The notes under the pieces were generated by a model. It worked only from the letters and a program-made list of their open reading frames with translations. It did not search any database and had not been told where the DNA came from. From Rhodobacteraceae bacterium Araon29 (GTDB taxonomy: Bacteria > Pseudomonadota > Alphaproteobacteria > Rhodobacterales > Rhodobacteraceae), in NCBI GenBank assembly GCA_039640505.1, contig CP046865.1, positions 992,001 through 1,056,000 of the forward strand: a DNA stretch of 64,000 bases, read 5' to 3'. Shown here piece by piece: positions 9,608 through 18,070 of this stretch. The translations under genes were made by a program, and so were the position numbers. Position 1 is the stretch's first letter, and each line of letters begins with the position of its first letter.

Positions 9608-10933
9608 CTAGCCCTGGTCGTAACGATGCAAGTAAGGTTTCAGCAGATTTTGTAAATCAACCTCTGCCTTAAGTCGACGCCCTAATAAATACAGGCCCGC
9701 CATTTTACGCTGGATGTACAAAGTCTCAGGCGGCGGCAAATGCATCTCACGCGAGCGCTCGGCCATTTGCAAACCGCGTTGTTGTAAGTCATGCGCCAGT
9801 TCATTTTGGTCAAATTGAAAAACCTGATCCTTTGCCAGCTCTGCAAAGGCAAGATGCATCATCTCTACAAATTCATCCTGCATGTTCTGCGGCATGGCTT
9901 CATTTAAGAACCCCAACGTCAACGCAGCGCTGCACATGAGGGCTTCTTGCCCTGCCAAACCTGCGTTCAAATAGCGGGCATAGGCTGCGCTCAGCGCCGC
10001 ATTTACCGAGCGCGTTGCGCCAAAATCCAATAAAACCACCCGTTTTGATTTTGCATCATAGAGGAAGTTTGCGAAATTAGGATCTGTCTGCATAAGCTTG
10101 AAATCAAACAGCTCTTTTAAACTTAGATCGATCAAGGCTTCCATAACTGCGCGCCGATCTTCTGTTGGAAATTGAAGCAAATCTTCAATCGGCTGACCCG
10201 GCATAAACTCCATCGCCAATATATTTTCGGTACTTAAATCCGCGTGAACTTGCGGTACCGCAAAGCGGGTATCCCCGCTTAAAAGGTCGCCAAAGCACAA
10301 CAGCTGCTTGGCCTCGCGCGCGTAATCGGTTTCTTCGTGCAACTGTTCTTTCGCCAAGGTCAGAAATGGGCCCAGATCGAGGCCGGGAGGCAACAGCCCC
10401 GACCATGCGATTAAGGCGGATACATTTTCAATATCGCTGTCAATGCTGTTGCGCACGCCTGGATATTGAACTTTTATGGCCAGGGCCGCGCCCGCCTTGG
10501 TCACTGCATAATGGACCTGCCCGATCGATGCGGCCGCCATCGGGCGCACATCAAAGCGGGAAAATCGTCCCATCCAGCCCAAGCCCCATTCATGGTTCAG
10601 CACATCCCGCAATTGCTTCGGGGGCATGAAATCCGCCTCAGCCCGCAAGCGCTGTAAAATCATCGCCAGCTCTGATGGCAGAAAATCGCCGCTATCCATT
10701 GAAAGAAGCTGGCCCAGTTTCATCGCCGCGCCGCGCATTTTTGCCAGTTTACGCGCCAATAGAGTTATATTTTGAGGGCTCATTAAAAGCTGTGGAAGCG
10801 CCGGCCGCCGGCCAGAACCCAGCTCTTTCAAACCTTGGCCAGCCACATTCCCCATCACGCCCAACGAAAGGCCACCAAGATGAGCAAGGCGCGCCGCGCG
10901 GCCGCTTGGAACCCTTGCGGCACGCCCGCTCAC
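9608..10933 (-). CDS. ABC1/AarF/UbiB-family atypical protein kinase
   Basis: About 441 residues. I chose GTG 10933 because it overlaps the upstream small ORF stop as GTGA; TTG 10939 is two codons further out. Family motifs: KLGQLLSMDSGDFLP (the KxGQ motif that replaces the glycine loop), AAASIGQVH (A-rich loop), AIKVQYPGV (lysine), QTDPNFANF and LLDFGATR (catalytic and Mg-binding Asp). These are characteristic of UbiB/COQ8-like ATPases, which support ubiquinone or other prenyl-lipid metabolism at the membrane. The specific target here is unknown. Last gene of a three-gene operon with a HDAC-like protein. Confidence 0.85.
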   Translation of the reverse strand: MSGRAARVPSGRAARLAHLGGLSLGVMGNVAGQGLKELGSGRRPALPQLLMSPQNITLLARKLAKMRGAAMKLGQLLSMDSGDFLPSELAMILQRLRAEADFMPPKQLRDVLNHEWGLGWMGRFSRFDVRPMAAASIGQVHYAVTKAGAALAIKVQYPGVRNSIDSDIENVSALIAWSGLLPPGLDLGPFLTLAKEQLHEETDYAREAKQLLCFGDLLSGDTRFAVPQVHADLSTENILAMEFMPGQPIEDLLQFPTEDRRAVMEALIDLSLKELFDFKLMQTDPNFANFLYDAKSKRVVLLDFGATRSVNAALSAAYARYLNAGLAGQEALMCSAALTLGFLNEAMPQNMQDEFVEMMHLAFAELAKDQVFQFDQNELAHDLQQRGLQMAERSREMHLPPPETLYIQRKMAGLYLLGRRLKAEVDLQNLLKPYLHRYDQG

Positions 10934-11148
10934 AGCCAAAAAACCCCGCCCTGAGCAGTCATCAACGCGCCTCTTAAATATCTATCAAACTTGGCCTTCA
11001 TAAATCTGGACATAGCTGGGCAGCGCCATAAAGAAAGGCCCATCCCGCGTAGAAGGCAGTTTATTCTCTGCAATCCCATCAGAAGTGGGCCGAACCGATA
11101 GAAAATGTTATGATGGCGCGCCAACACCCGGTCATATGTGTTTTTCAA
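10930..11148 (-). CDS. Small conserved-looking ORF between HDAC-like and UbiB-like genes
   Basis: 72 codons starting at TTG 11148. The start overlaps the HDAC-like stop as TTGA and the stop at 10930 overlaps the UbiB-like GTG start, so both junctions are four-base couplings. The product begins (M)KNTYDRVLARHHNIFYRF, is rich in Arg/Lys and aromatic residues, and has an amphipathic middle (GPLLMGLQRINCLLRGMG). I do not recognise a family. The exact interlocking with both neighbours is the main reason to call it a gene; it could instead be the tail of a decayed longer gene. Confidence 0.5.
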   Translation of the reverse strand: MKNTYDRVLARHHNIFYRFGPLLMGLQRINCLLRGMGLSLWRCPAMSRFMKAKFDRYLRGALMTAQGGVFWL

Positions 11149-12140
11149 AGCGCGTGAAGATTGCGAATATGTTCTGCTAAAGCTGCGGTTTCCGGCCGAA
11201 TAATTTGCACCTTTTCGGATGGAGAATCGTAAAGTTGAGTGATTAAAACACGGCTGGGGCGCAGTTTGTGCTGCCAAGACAGGCTTTCAAGACCGCGCTG
11301 CGCGCCGCTTGGCAGCTCGATAAAAGGCGAGTGATCGTTTAGTACCAACCAAAACCCAGCCCATAAGCGCGCCACCGTCCAAGGGTTATATCCGCCGCCG
11401 CCCGTTAGAATGATTTTGTCGCAGATTTCCTTTAGGCGCTTTACCGCGCTCCACAGCGTGTAATTTGACAGCGCCAACCGCGACAGAGGGTCATCGCAAA
11501 GAGCATCAGCCCCGCCTTGGATTATTATCGCTTCAGGCGCAAAGCGGGCCAAAGCAGGCAAAACGCAGCCTTCCATGAAAAGGTTAAATTCTTCATTATT
11601 ACAATTTTTTAATAGGGGTATATTCATCTGCTGATCAATTATATTTTCAGATAGAGACCCTGTAAAAGGCCATCTTTTCGCCTCATGGGTTGAGATCATT
11701 AGAAGGTCACGATCCCCGGAAAATGCTGCCTGAACCCCATCGCAATGATGCGCATCCAAATCAACATAGGCAATGCGTTCTACGCCAAGGCTGCGCAGCC
11801 GTAAGATTGCAAATACCAAATCATTCAAAAAGCAAAACCCATTCGCGCGATCGGCCAGCCCGTGGTGCAAACCGCCGCCCATTGCATAAGAAACTCCACC
11901 ATTTGCGACCAGTTCAGCCGCTAATAACGAGCTTCCAACAGACGTGGCCGGCCTTGCAAACATACCTTTAAAAACTGGGTTTGAGACGGTGCCCAAGTGG
12001 TATTTTTTCCGATCATGCTCTGAGGTTTTTTGCGTATATTCAGCCCTTTTAAGCGCCGTAATATACTCTGGCGCGTGGAAGGTTTTCAAAAGCGCAGGCT
12101 TTGCCTGGGGCGCCGTGCAGTAGCGATCCAACCTGCGCAT
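11145..12140 (-). CDS. Histone deacetylase-like / acetoin utilisation-type amidohydrolase with damaged 5' end
   Basis: 331 residues from ATG 12140. Arginase/HDAC fold motifs: GGGLHHGLADRANGFCFLND (tandem-histidine and FC), AYVDLDAHHCDGVQ (zinc-binding Asp/His), and GGADALCDDPLSR with a zinc-binding Asp. Members deacylate small amides or lysines using zinc. The same frame stays open upstream to a TGA at 12302-12300 and there encodes SSIYRNSSYGGSHPLAIPRV, the conserved HDAC N-terminus, but without ATG, GTG or TTG. The true start is therefore lost, frameshifted, or unusual (an ATT at 12239 follows GCAGG). It heads the operon with the small ORF and the UbiB-like gene. Confidence 0.75.
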   Translation of the reverse strand: MRRLDRYCTAPQAKPALLKTFHAPEYITALKRAEYTQKTSEHDRKKYHLGTVSNPVFKGMFARPATSVGSSLLAAELVANGGVSYAMGGGLHHGLADRANGFCFLNDLVFAILRLRSLGVERIAYVDLDAHHCDGVQAAFSGDRDLLMISTHEAKRWPFTGSLSENIIDQQMNIPLLKNCNNEEFNLFMEGCVLPALARFAPEAIIIQGGADALCDDPLSRLALSNYTLWSAVKRLKEICDKIILTGGGGYNPWTVARLWAGFWLVLNDHSPFIELPSGAQRGLESLSWQHKLRPSRVLITQLYDSPSEKVQIIRPETAALAEHIRNLHAL

Positions 12141-12416
12141 ATTCAGCGCAGAGATAAGATCAAAAGCCGCCGCGACACGCGGAATAGCGAGCGGGTGACT
12201 GCCGCCGTAACTCGAGTTGCGGTAAATCGAAGACGAAATTAAATATGGCCTGCGGGCATTTGTTATTATGTCGTTTTCTTCTAGAATCTTGCAAACCTTT
12301 CACCAAGTTAATGAACCTATCATCTAGCTCTTCTACACGGCAAATCTACCACCAGAACCCGCTTTGCAATATCAATAGAAAATTTGACCTTGGGGGCGTT
12401 ATATCCGCTCATTATC

Positions 12417-12773
12417 ACACATGGGACGCCACAATATATACGTTCTGGCAAGGGTCACGAGTTCACGGCTGAAGTGTTTCAAAAGTGGCTTGCCAAGTTA
12501 GGCATAAAACCAATTCGTATTTACCTTGGCTCGCCATGGGAATGAGGAAGATTAGGAAAGGCTCCAGTGGAGCGTTCCCCAGACGAATGCTATAATGAGA
12601 GATTTAATGGAACGCTTAGGCGACAAATCTTAGATGCAGAGTGGTTTGTAACAACAAAACAAGCCCAAACAGCCATCAATGTATGGCTGAAACAGTACAA
12701 TCACACCCGCCCTCACCAAGCCCTGAACATGAGACCGCCAGCTCCAGAAACTCTATTGAAAAATAGTACATAA
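12417..12773 (+). pseudogene. C-terminal relic of an rve-type transposase (IS481/IS3-like)
   Basis: In one frame PQYIRSGKGHEFTAEVFQKW then LGIKPIRIYLGSPWE ends at TGA. After a shifted, garbled stretch, the frame from 12567 continues DECYNERFNGTLRRQILDAEWF and KQYNHTRPHQALNMRPPAP. Together these are the DDE integrase core from the second Asp region (here SGKG instead of SDNG) through the catalytic Glu region to the C-terminus. Internal stop, frameshift and missing N-terminus make it non-functional. It directly abuts the damaged 5' end of the HDAC-like gene. Confidence 0.75.
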
Positions 12774-12936
12774 AATGAGAGGTTGGATAAATTGCATTTG
12801 CTAATTAACATACCGCATGGCGCCTTGCTCAAATGTCCTTAAAGCCCTGTAAAGGTATTTCTTAGTCGTTTTCTGAAATCTTTAAAAAGCGATTTCCTCT
12901 AAGATTAAAAAATTGCAAATATCCCTATGGAGCCTT

Positions 12937-13201
12937 ATGCACTCTCAAGATCGAACTGGCTTGGCTATCATTTTAAGTCTCATTGCATTGACGCTCTTTG
13001 ATGGAATGGGGCTGATTATCAAGCATCTCTCAAACGATTACTCCGCCACCGAGCTTGCTGTTTGGCGAAACCTGTTTGGGCTATTTCCAACGGCGATTGC
13101 ACTTTGGTCATCTAGGACGTGGCGTGCAAGTGGTAAGGCACTAAAAATACGCCAATGGAAGTTAGCTCTTTTACGTGGTGCTATTGTGACGTTTGCTCAC
13201 C
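12937..13201 (+). pseudogene. N-terminal fragment of a DMT/EamA-family transporter
   Basis: From ATG 12937 (MHSQDRTGLAIILSLIALTLFDGMG) about 88 residues of an EamA drug/metabolite transporter are visible. They include two hydrophobic segments and the family pattern STELAVWRNLFGL-like (here ATELAVWRNLFGL) and LRGAIVTFAHL. The gene is cut at 13202 by the IS3-family element. I could not recognise the missing eight membrane segments after the element, so the insertion was accompanied by loss or rearrangement. Confidence 0.7.
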
Positions 13202-13264
13202 TGGACCTGTCGCGGAATTGTGCCGCTCCTTTAACCGCATATTATGCACTAAAGGAGAATACAC

Positions 13265-13540
13265 ATGGGAAACAAACCAACAGCAGAATTTAGACAGGAA
13301 GTTGTGCGCGTAGCATTAACAAGTGGGCTTAGCCGTAAGCAGGTCGCATCGGACTTTGGGATTGGTTTTTCGACACTGAGCCGCTGGATCAAAGAAGAAC
13401 GCGATACAGTTTCTACGCCTGAGCCACAAATTGATTTGATTCACGAAAACGAACGGCTGCGAAAAGAAGTCCGCATGCTTCGTGAGGAGAGGGAAATATT
13501 AAAAAAGGCAACACAGTTCTTCGCGAAGCAAAAACCGTGA
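13265..13540 (+). CDS. IS3-family transposase OrfA (copy 1)
   Basis: 91 residues. TAEFRQEVVRVALTSGLSRK followed by VASDFGIGFSTLSRWIKE is the helix-turn-helix, and a leucine-zipper-like coiled coil runs from LIHENERLRKEVRMLREER. The IS3 slippery heptamer A AAA AAG lies at 13501-13507 in phase with this frame. OrfA alone binds the ends and usually acts as a negative regulator of transposition. Confidence 0.93.
   Translation: MGNKPTAEFRQEVVRVALTSGLSRKQVASDFGIGFSTLSRWIKEERDTVSTPEPQIDLIHENERLRKEVRMLREEREILKKATQFFAKQKP
13501..13507 (+). promoter_or_regulatory. Programmed -1 frameshift heptamer (copy 1)
   Basis: A AAA AAG sits in orfA phase (TTA AAA AAG). The orfB frame is open from 13501 through its GTG at 13537, so a -1 slip gives an uninterrupted OrfAB transposase. 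Copy 2 has the same heptamer at 22653-22659. Confidence 0.75.
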
Positions 13541-14394
13541 GGTTTAAGTTTATCGAAGAACACCGTGGCACGCTTCCAATCAATCGTCTGTGTCATATTA
13601 TGAATGTCAGTGCACGTGGTTACCGCGCCTATCGCACACGACCAATCAACCAAAGTCAGAGAACGGATATGGTTTTATTGGCTCATATTCGGGATCAATT
13701 CGCCCTAAGTCACAATAGTTATGGGCGCGTCAGAATGACCGAAGAGCTGAAAGAGTTAGGTCTGCAGGTCGGCCACCGCCGTGTAGGAAGATTGATGCGC
13801 CAGAACGCCATATCCGTTATCAGAACCCGTAAACATAAGGTCACAACGGATAGTAATCACAAGTTTAATATTGCGCCAAATCTGCTGGATCGTGATTTTA
13901 CTACCGATAAGCCTAATCAAAAATGGGTGGTTGATATTAGCTATATATGGACACGTGAAGGATGGCTATACTTGGCTGCTGTACTTGATTTACATTCAAG
14001 GCGCATCATCGGTTGGTCGGTCAGTAATCGGATGAAGAAGGATCTGGCAATACGTGCGTTAGACATGGCGGTTGCTTTGCGGCGTCCTCCTAAGGATTGC
14101 ATCCATCACAGTGATCGTGGAAGCCAATATTGCTCACATGAATACCAGGCTCGGCTTCGCAAACACGGATTTAAAATATCAATGTCAGGAAAGGGTAATT
14201 GCTATGACAATGCAGCAATGGAAACATTCTTCAAAACTATCAAGGCTGAACTGATATGGCGAAATACTTGGCACACACGCCGTGCTGCTGAACTGGCTAT
14301 CTTCAAATATATCAATGGCGTTTATAACCCACGCCGCAGACATTCTGCATTAGGCTGGAAAAGCCCCTTGGCTTTCGAACGGATAGCCGCTTAA
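13537..14394 (+). CDS. IS3-family transposase OrfB (copy 1)
   Basis: 285 residues from GTG 13537, which overlaps the orfA stop (GTGA). N-terminal HTH_21 segment (LSHNSYGRVRMTEELKELG) then the rve catalytic core: WVVDISYIW (first Asp), HHSDRGSQYCS (second Asp) and CYDNAAMETFFKTIKAE (Glu), ending RRRHSALGWKSPLAFE. All DDE residues are present, so it looks functional. Probably made mainly as an OrfAB fusion. Confidence 0.93.
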   Translation: MRFKFIEEHRGTLPINRLCHIMNVSARGYRAYRTRPINQSQRTDMVLLAHIRDQFALSHNSYGRVRMTEELKELGLQVGHRRVGRLMRQNAISVIRTRKHKVTTDSNHKFNIAPNLLDRDFTTDKPNQKWVVDISYIWTREGWLYLAAVLDLHSRRIIGWSVSNRMKKDLAIRALDMAVALRRPPKDCIHHSDRGSQYCSHEYQARLRKHGFKISMSGKGNCYDNAAMETFFKTIKAELIWRNTWHTRRAAELAIFKYINGVYNPRRRHSALGWKSPLAFERIAA

Positions 14395-14541
14395 GTGAGA
14401 ACTCGGAGCGGCACTAAAGCGGGACAGGTCCAGCTATAATCAGGTTCGGAGATGTTCCACCAGTAACCGCACCTTACATGCTAGCAACCTGACGCAGGTT
14501 CTCATTTATCTCACAGTACTGATTCCTGTCTTGATTTTTGG

Positions 14542-15003
14542 TTAAGACAGGGACAACGGTTGATTTTCCAGAATGGTCTCCATCGCGAACAGCCCCGTCA
14601 CTGTCTCTAATTCCAGTTTAGAGGTTAGTTGCTTATAAACTTTGTCATATCCAGACATTGATGATGTAACCACCTTGATCAGGTAATCCCAATCACCGCC
14701 TATCCGATGGACATCAACGATCTCTGGGATTGCAGCCACGTGAACTCGGAATTTGCGCTGCCAACATTCGCTATGCCACCGTGTTTTGATCATCATGAAA
14801 ACCGTCAGATCAAGCCCGACAAGTTTGGCATTCAAACGCGCTCCATAGCCTTCGATTACGCCCAATTCGTTGAGCCGCTTTACCCTCCTCCAGCACGCAT
14901 TTTGAGAAAGACCCACCTTAGATGCGACGTCCCGTTGTGAGAGCGATCCGTCACGTTGTAGAGTGGTAAGAATTTTGCGATCAATGCTATCAAGTTCTAT
15001 CAT
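14542..15003 (-). CDS. Lrp/AsnC-family transcriptional regulator
   Basis: 153 residues. Residues 4-60 form the AsnC helix-turn-helix (DRKILTTLQRDGSLSQRDVA, then VGLSQNACWRRVKRL); the rest is the RAM/AsnC ligand-binding domain with DVHRIGGDWDYLIKVV. It is divergent, 95 bp away, from the class V aminotransferase gene, the normal arrangement for an Lrp-type local activator sensing an amino acid-like ligand. It lies inside the segment bracketed by the two IS3 copies. Confidence 0.88.
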   Translation of the reverse strand: MIELDSIDRKILTTLQRDGSLSQRDVASKVGLSQNACWRRVKRLNELGVIEGYGARLNAKLVGLDLTVFMMIKTRWHSECWQRKFRVHVAAIPEIVDVHRIGGDWDYLIKVVTSSMSGYDKVYKQLTSKLELETVTGLFAMETILENQPLSLS

Positions 15004-15097
15004 TTAATCGAATTTATTCTACAATCACGCATAATCAAGGGAAATATTTGCACATTGGTGTTGCTATACTACTAAAAATTCAAATTCAGAGGCAAGC

Positions 15098-16570
15098 ATG
15101 ACCAAATCGCAGAACCTTTTTGAAAAATTTCGCGCGATGATTAAGACTGATAACATCATAGCTGATCTTGCTAACGGACTGATCGGACACCATGCAATCA
15201 TCAGTGGGCCTCTTGGAGACAGGCCCTTGTTGTATGCTGACTATGTTGCCTCTGGGCGTGCGTTGCGGCAAATTGAAGACTTTGTGTTAACAGAGCTGCT
15301 ACCGTTTTACGCCAACAGCCACACTGAAGCCTCTTATGTCGGTGGCTTCATGACGCGTTTGCGTCGTGAAGCGCGGGATATCCTACGAGCTGAAGTAAAC
15401 GCATCAAAAGATCACGCCGTGATATTTACTGGATCGGGCGCAACAGCGGGTATCAACCGAATTGCCCATTTGATCTGCCTCAAGAAAATGGTTTCCAAAA
15501 GACTGACACCCGTAGTTTTGATTGGTCCGTATGAGCATCACTCAAACATTCTGCCTTGGCGTGAAAGCGGTGCAGAAGTGATCGAAGTTCTTGAGGCAGA
15601 AAGCGGTGGGCCCTGTATGACCTCGCTGTCGCAAACACTAAAGCGCGTGAAAGGCCGACCAATTGTTGGCGCGTTTTCGGCTGCGTCGAATGTATCAGGG
15701 ATTGTCACAGATGTTGTCGCTGTAACGCGTGTGCTGAAAGCTGCAGGGGCAATAGTGGTATGGGATTATGCAGGTGGCGCACCCTATTTACCGATAGATC
15801 TTTGCCCGGCAAATGACGCATTAATTGACGCAGTGGTTGTGTCTCCGCACAAATTTGTCGGAGGCCCACAGGCCAGCGGCGTTCTGATTTTGCGTCATGA
15901 CATAGTTCAAACTAACACGCCCACATTATCAGGCGGCGGCACCGTGCGGTTCGTTTCACCCACAAGCCACGACTACTCTAATAACGTTGAGGCCCGTGAG
16001 GAAGCAGGGACACCTAACGTGATCGGTGATCTGCGCGCCGCACTGTGCTTCATCGTAAAATCGGTCATTACGCAAGATTTCATTACCAAGCGTAACCGCG
16101 AGAACCTTGCCAAAGGTTTGACCTCGTGGATGCCGCACCCCAACATTGAGATACTCGGGAATACCCAATGTGACAGGCTGCCAATCTTTTCGTTTCGATT
16201 GCGAGATGGCAAAGGCGGCTTTGTACATCAGCAATTGGTGACACGGCTCTTGTCCGATTGCTTTGGCATTCAGACACGGGGCGGTTGTGCATGTGCGGGC
16301 CCTTATGTTCACCGTATTCTCGATATTGGCAAAAATGCATCTGATGCGATGCGTGATGAAATCCTGTCTGGGAATGAGATTGAAAAGCCTGGTTTTGTTC
16401 GTTTGAACTTCAGCTATCTTGCGAGAGACTCTGAGGTGAACCGTATTATTTCCGCAGTGCTCGAGCTGGCCGATAGTGCCAGAGATCACGTCGAACGCTA
16501 TTCTTGCGATCCAACCACGGCTATTTTTAAACCTACAAAAAGTTCTAATCAGTGGGCCACTACCGGCTGA
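15098..16570 (+). CDS. Class V aminotransferase (cysteine desulfurase / selenocysteine lyase-like)
   Basis: 490 residues. NSHTEASYVGGFMTRLRREAR near residue 75, VVWDYAGGAPYLPID (PLP-ring Asp), VSPHKFVGGP (Schiff-base lysine) and TRGGCACAGPY late in the chain are class V hallmarks. The cysteine-rich RGGCACAG loop resembles that of desulfurase-like proteins, so C-S, C-Se or related beta-elimination is possible; plain transamination is also possible. The last few residues run into a degenerate IS200 relic, so the native C-terminus may have been replaced. It is divergent from the Lrp regulator and upstream of a TRAP transporter. Confidence 0.82.
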   Translation: MTKSQNLFEKFRAMIKTDNIIADLANGLIGHHAIISGPLGDRPLLYADYVASGRALRQIEDFVLTELLPFYANSHTEASYVGGFMTRLRREARDILRAEVNASKDHAVIFTGSGATAGINRIAHLICLKKMVSKRLTPVVLIGPYEHHSNILPWRESGAEVIEVLEAESGGPCMTSLSQTLKRVKGRPIVGAFSAASNVSGIVTDVVAVTRVLKAAGAIVVWDYAGGAPYLPIDLCPANDALIDAVVVSPHKFVGGPQASGVLILRHDIVQTNTPTLSGGGTVRFVSPTSHDYSNNVEAREEAGTPNVIGDLRAALCFIVKSVITQDFITKRNRENLAKGLTSWMPHPNIEILGNTQCDRLPIFSFRLRDGKGGFVHQQLVTRLLSDCFGIQTRGGCACAGPYVHRILDIGKNASDAMRDEILSGNEIEKPGFVRLNFSYLARDSEVNRIISAVLELADSARDHVERYSCDPTTAIFKPTKSSNQWATTG

Positions 16571-16581
16571 CTCCTGTAGCA

Positions 16582-16968
16582 TCACTTGGAGAAATGGAAT
16601 TCTGGATACTGCGTGGTGATATCGTCAGTGCCATTTCCAGAGATGGCGGAAAAATATCCTCTGGCCCAAAATTGTCTGCCCCAATAGCGCTTGCGCAACT
16701 CAGGGAACTCTATCTGGATCCGATACGACGAGCGCCCTTTGATATGTTGCATGACATTGTACAGGGACAATTTTGGCGGTGCCGACAAGAACATGTGGAC
16801 GTGATCGCGGCCCAGAACGCCCTTCAATATGAGCACGCCAATGAAATTGTATTCGAAGAACCGTCGTTTGAACTCGCCTCTGAAACACATGTGGTAAATT
16901 TCACGTGTCTCACTATCAAATGACACGCGATACTGCAGCAGTGGCCAATTTTGACCCACTAAAGCCAA
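16582..16968 (-). pseudogene. Degenerate IS200/IS605-type TnpA (Y1 transposase) relic
   Basis: The frame keeps DHVHMFLSAPPKLSLYNVMQ (the HuH motif), IKGRSSYRIQIEFPELRKRYWG and FWARGYFSAISGNGTDDI, all typical of TnpA. The N-terminal third does not look like the family (expected YHLVW...TKYR), suggesting frameshift decay, and the end is abnormal (TTQYPEFHFSK). It fills the gap between the aminotransferase and TRAP genes. GTGGGCCACT at 16553-16562 and AGTGGCCA...GACCCACT near 16938-16959 may mark its edges. Confidence 0.7.
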
Positions 16969-17050
16969 CTAATTTTTTAAAATGGGGTGTAGAATTCGCA
17001 TGAATACGTTGTATGGTCATGACCATCCACATGAGCAACAGGGGAACACC

Positions 17051-18061
17051 ATGAACAAACTTATCAGAAATGTCGTAATTGGACTAACCGGCGCTGGCGT
17101 CAGCCTTTCAATGGCAACGGCTGAGGAGTGGCGGTTCAATAACTTTCTGCCCGAAACTCGACCCGAAACCGCTCAACTCCAGCAATTCGTAACAGAGGTA
17201 AATGAGGCGCTTGGTGGTGAAACTGAACTCAAGCTCTACAGTGGAGGGTCCTTGGGGCTGCCAAATACTGATACGCTACGTTTCCTACCCTCGGGTGCAG
17301 TGGAGATGAGCCTGATGTGGGCTAACTATTTGGGCCGAGATGCACCAGCGCTTAGCTCGGTTGTGGTACAAGGCACCATTGGTTCCATCGAGGAATTCGA
17401 AAAGGCGATCCCGACCGTGCGTGAGATTTACGAAGAAGAATTTGCCGAATGGGATGTGGCCTCCGTTGGCTACGCTGCTATTCCGATGTTGTCAGTTTCT
17501 GTCTTCTGCCGTGATGAGCCTGTGCGCACTATCAAAGATCTCAAGTCCAAAAAACTGCGAGTTTGGGCGCGTGATCAGGTCGAAACCTTTACGCGTCTTG
17601 GCGTTTCTGCACAGATCATTCCGCAAGACGAAATGTATGTTGCGATGAAAACAGGCGTGGTAGATTGTGCTTTGTACCCTGCACTTTATGCCCATACGGT
17701 GTCCTTGCAGGAAGTCTCAAAATACGCATCATTCCTTTATCCTATGGCATCCGGACCCTATGTGATCGGCGTCGCGCAGGACCGCTGGGATGCGACAGAC
17801 GACACGATCAAGGCGGCGATCGAGACAGCCGCCGCTGGTCTTTGGGAGCGCACAAATCAGTACGAAGCTGACTTTCAACGCGAACTTGACGCTCGTGGAG
17901 CGCTCGTTGATGGCGGCATCGTTTGGGGTGAGGATTTCTCAAATGAGGACCGCGAAGCGTTTGTGAGCGTCGTCACCGAGATTTGGGAAAAACTGGCCGA
18001 GGAAGCAGGCGGCAACGCCCCTGCATATCGCGAACGTGTTCTGACTGCGTTAGGTCGTTAA
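17051..18061 (+). CDS. TRAP transporter, DctP-family periplasmic binding protein
   Basis: 336 residues from ATG 17051, preceded by CAGGGGAA; a longer in-frame start at 16982 lacks a proper signal peptide. Residues 1-23 form the signal peptide (MNKLIRNVVIGLTGAGVSLS, MATA). DctP features include LRVWARDQVETFTRLGVSAQ and the conserved arginine region for carboxylate binding. Together with the two permease genes it forms a complete sodium-driven TRAP system; the ligand is probably an organic or amino acid but cannot be read. Confidence 0.88.
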   Translation: MNKLIRNVVIGLTGAGVSLSMATAEEWRFNNFLPETRPETAQLQQFVTEVNEALGGETELKLYSGGSLGLPNTDTLRFLPSGAVEMSLMWANYLGRDAPALSSVVVQGTIGSIEEFEKAIPTVREIYEEEFAEWDVASVGYAAIPMLSVSVFCRDEPVRTIKDLKSKKLRVWARDQVETFTRLGVSAQIIPQDEMYVAMKTGVVDCALYPALYAHTVSLQEVSKYASFLYPMASGPYVIGVAQDRWDATDDTIKAAIETAAAGLWERTNQYEADFQRELDARGALVDGGIVWGEDFSNEDREAFVSVVTEIWEKLAEEAGGNAPAYRERVLTALGR

Positions 18062-18070
18062 ATCGCGACG

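Larger units (their letters stand above)
13202..14432 (+). mobile_element. IS3-family insertion sequence, copy 1
   Basis: 1231 bp, bounded by TGGACCTGTCGCGGAATTG at the left and its imperfect inverse ending GCGGGACAGGTCCA at the right; the inverted repeats share TGGACCTGTC and GTGCCGCTCC. It encodes two overlapping transposase ORFs. The flanks (ACC before, GCT after) do not form a target duplication. The same sequence recurs at 22354-23584 in the same orientation, with identical proteins. Confidence 0.93.

Noticed and set aside
14433-14541. Possible continuation of the truncated DMT transporter after IS copy 1
   Set aside because: Frames read FGDVPPVTAPYMLAT and then, shifted, VLIYLTVLIPVLIFG, hydrophobic but with stops and no clear EamA match.
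16552-16923. Plus-strand open frame downstream of the aminotransferase
   Set aside because: It is antisense to the TnpA relic, which shows the recognisable protein motifs.
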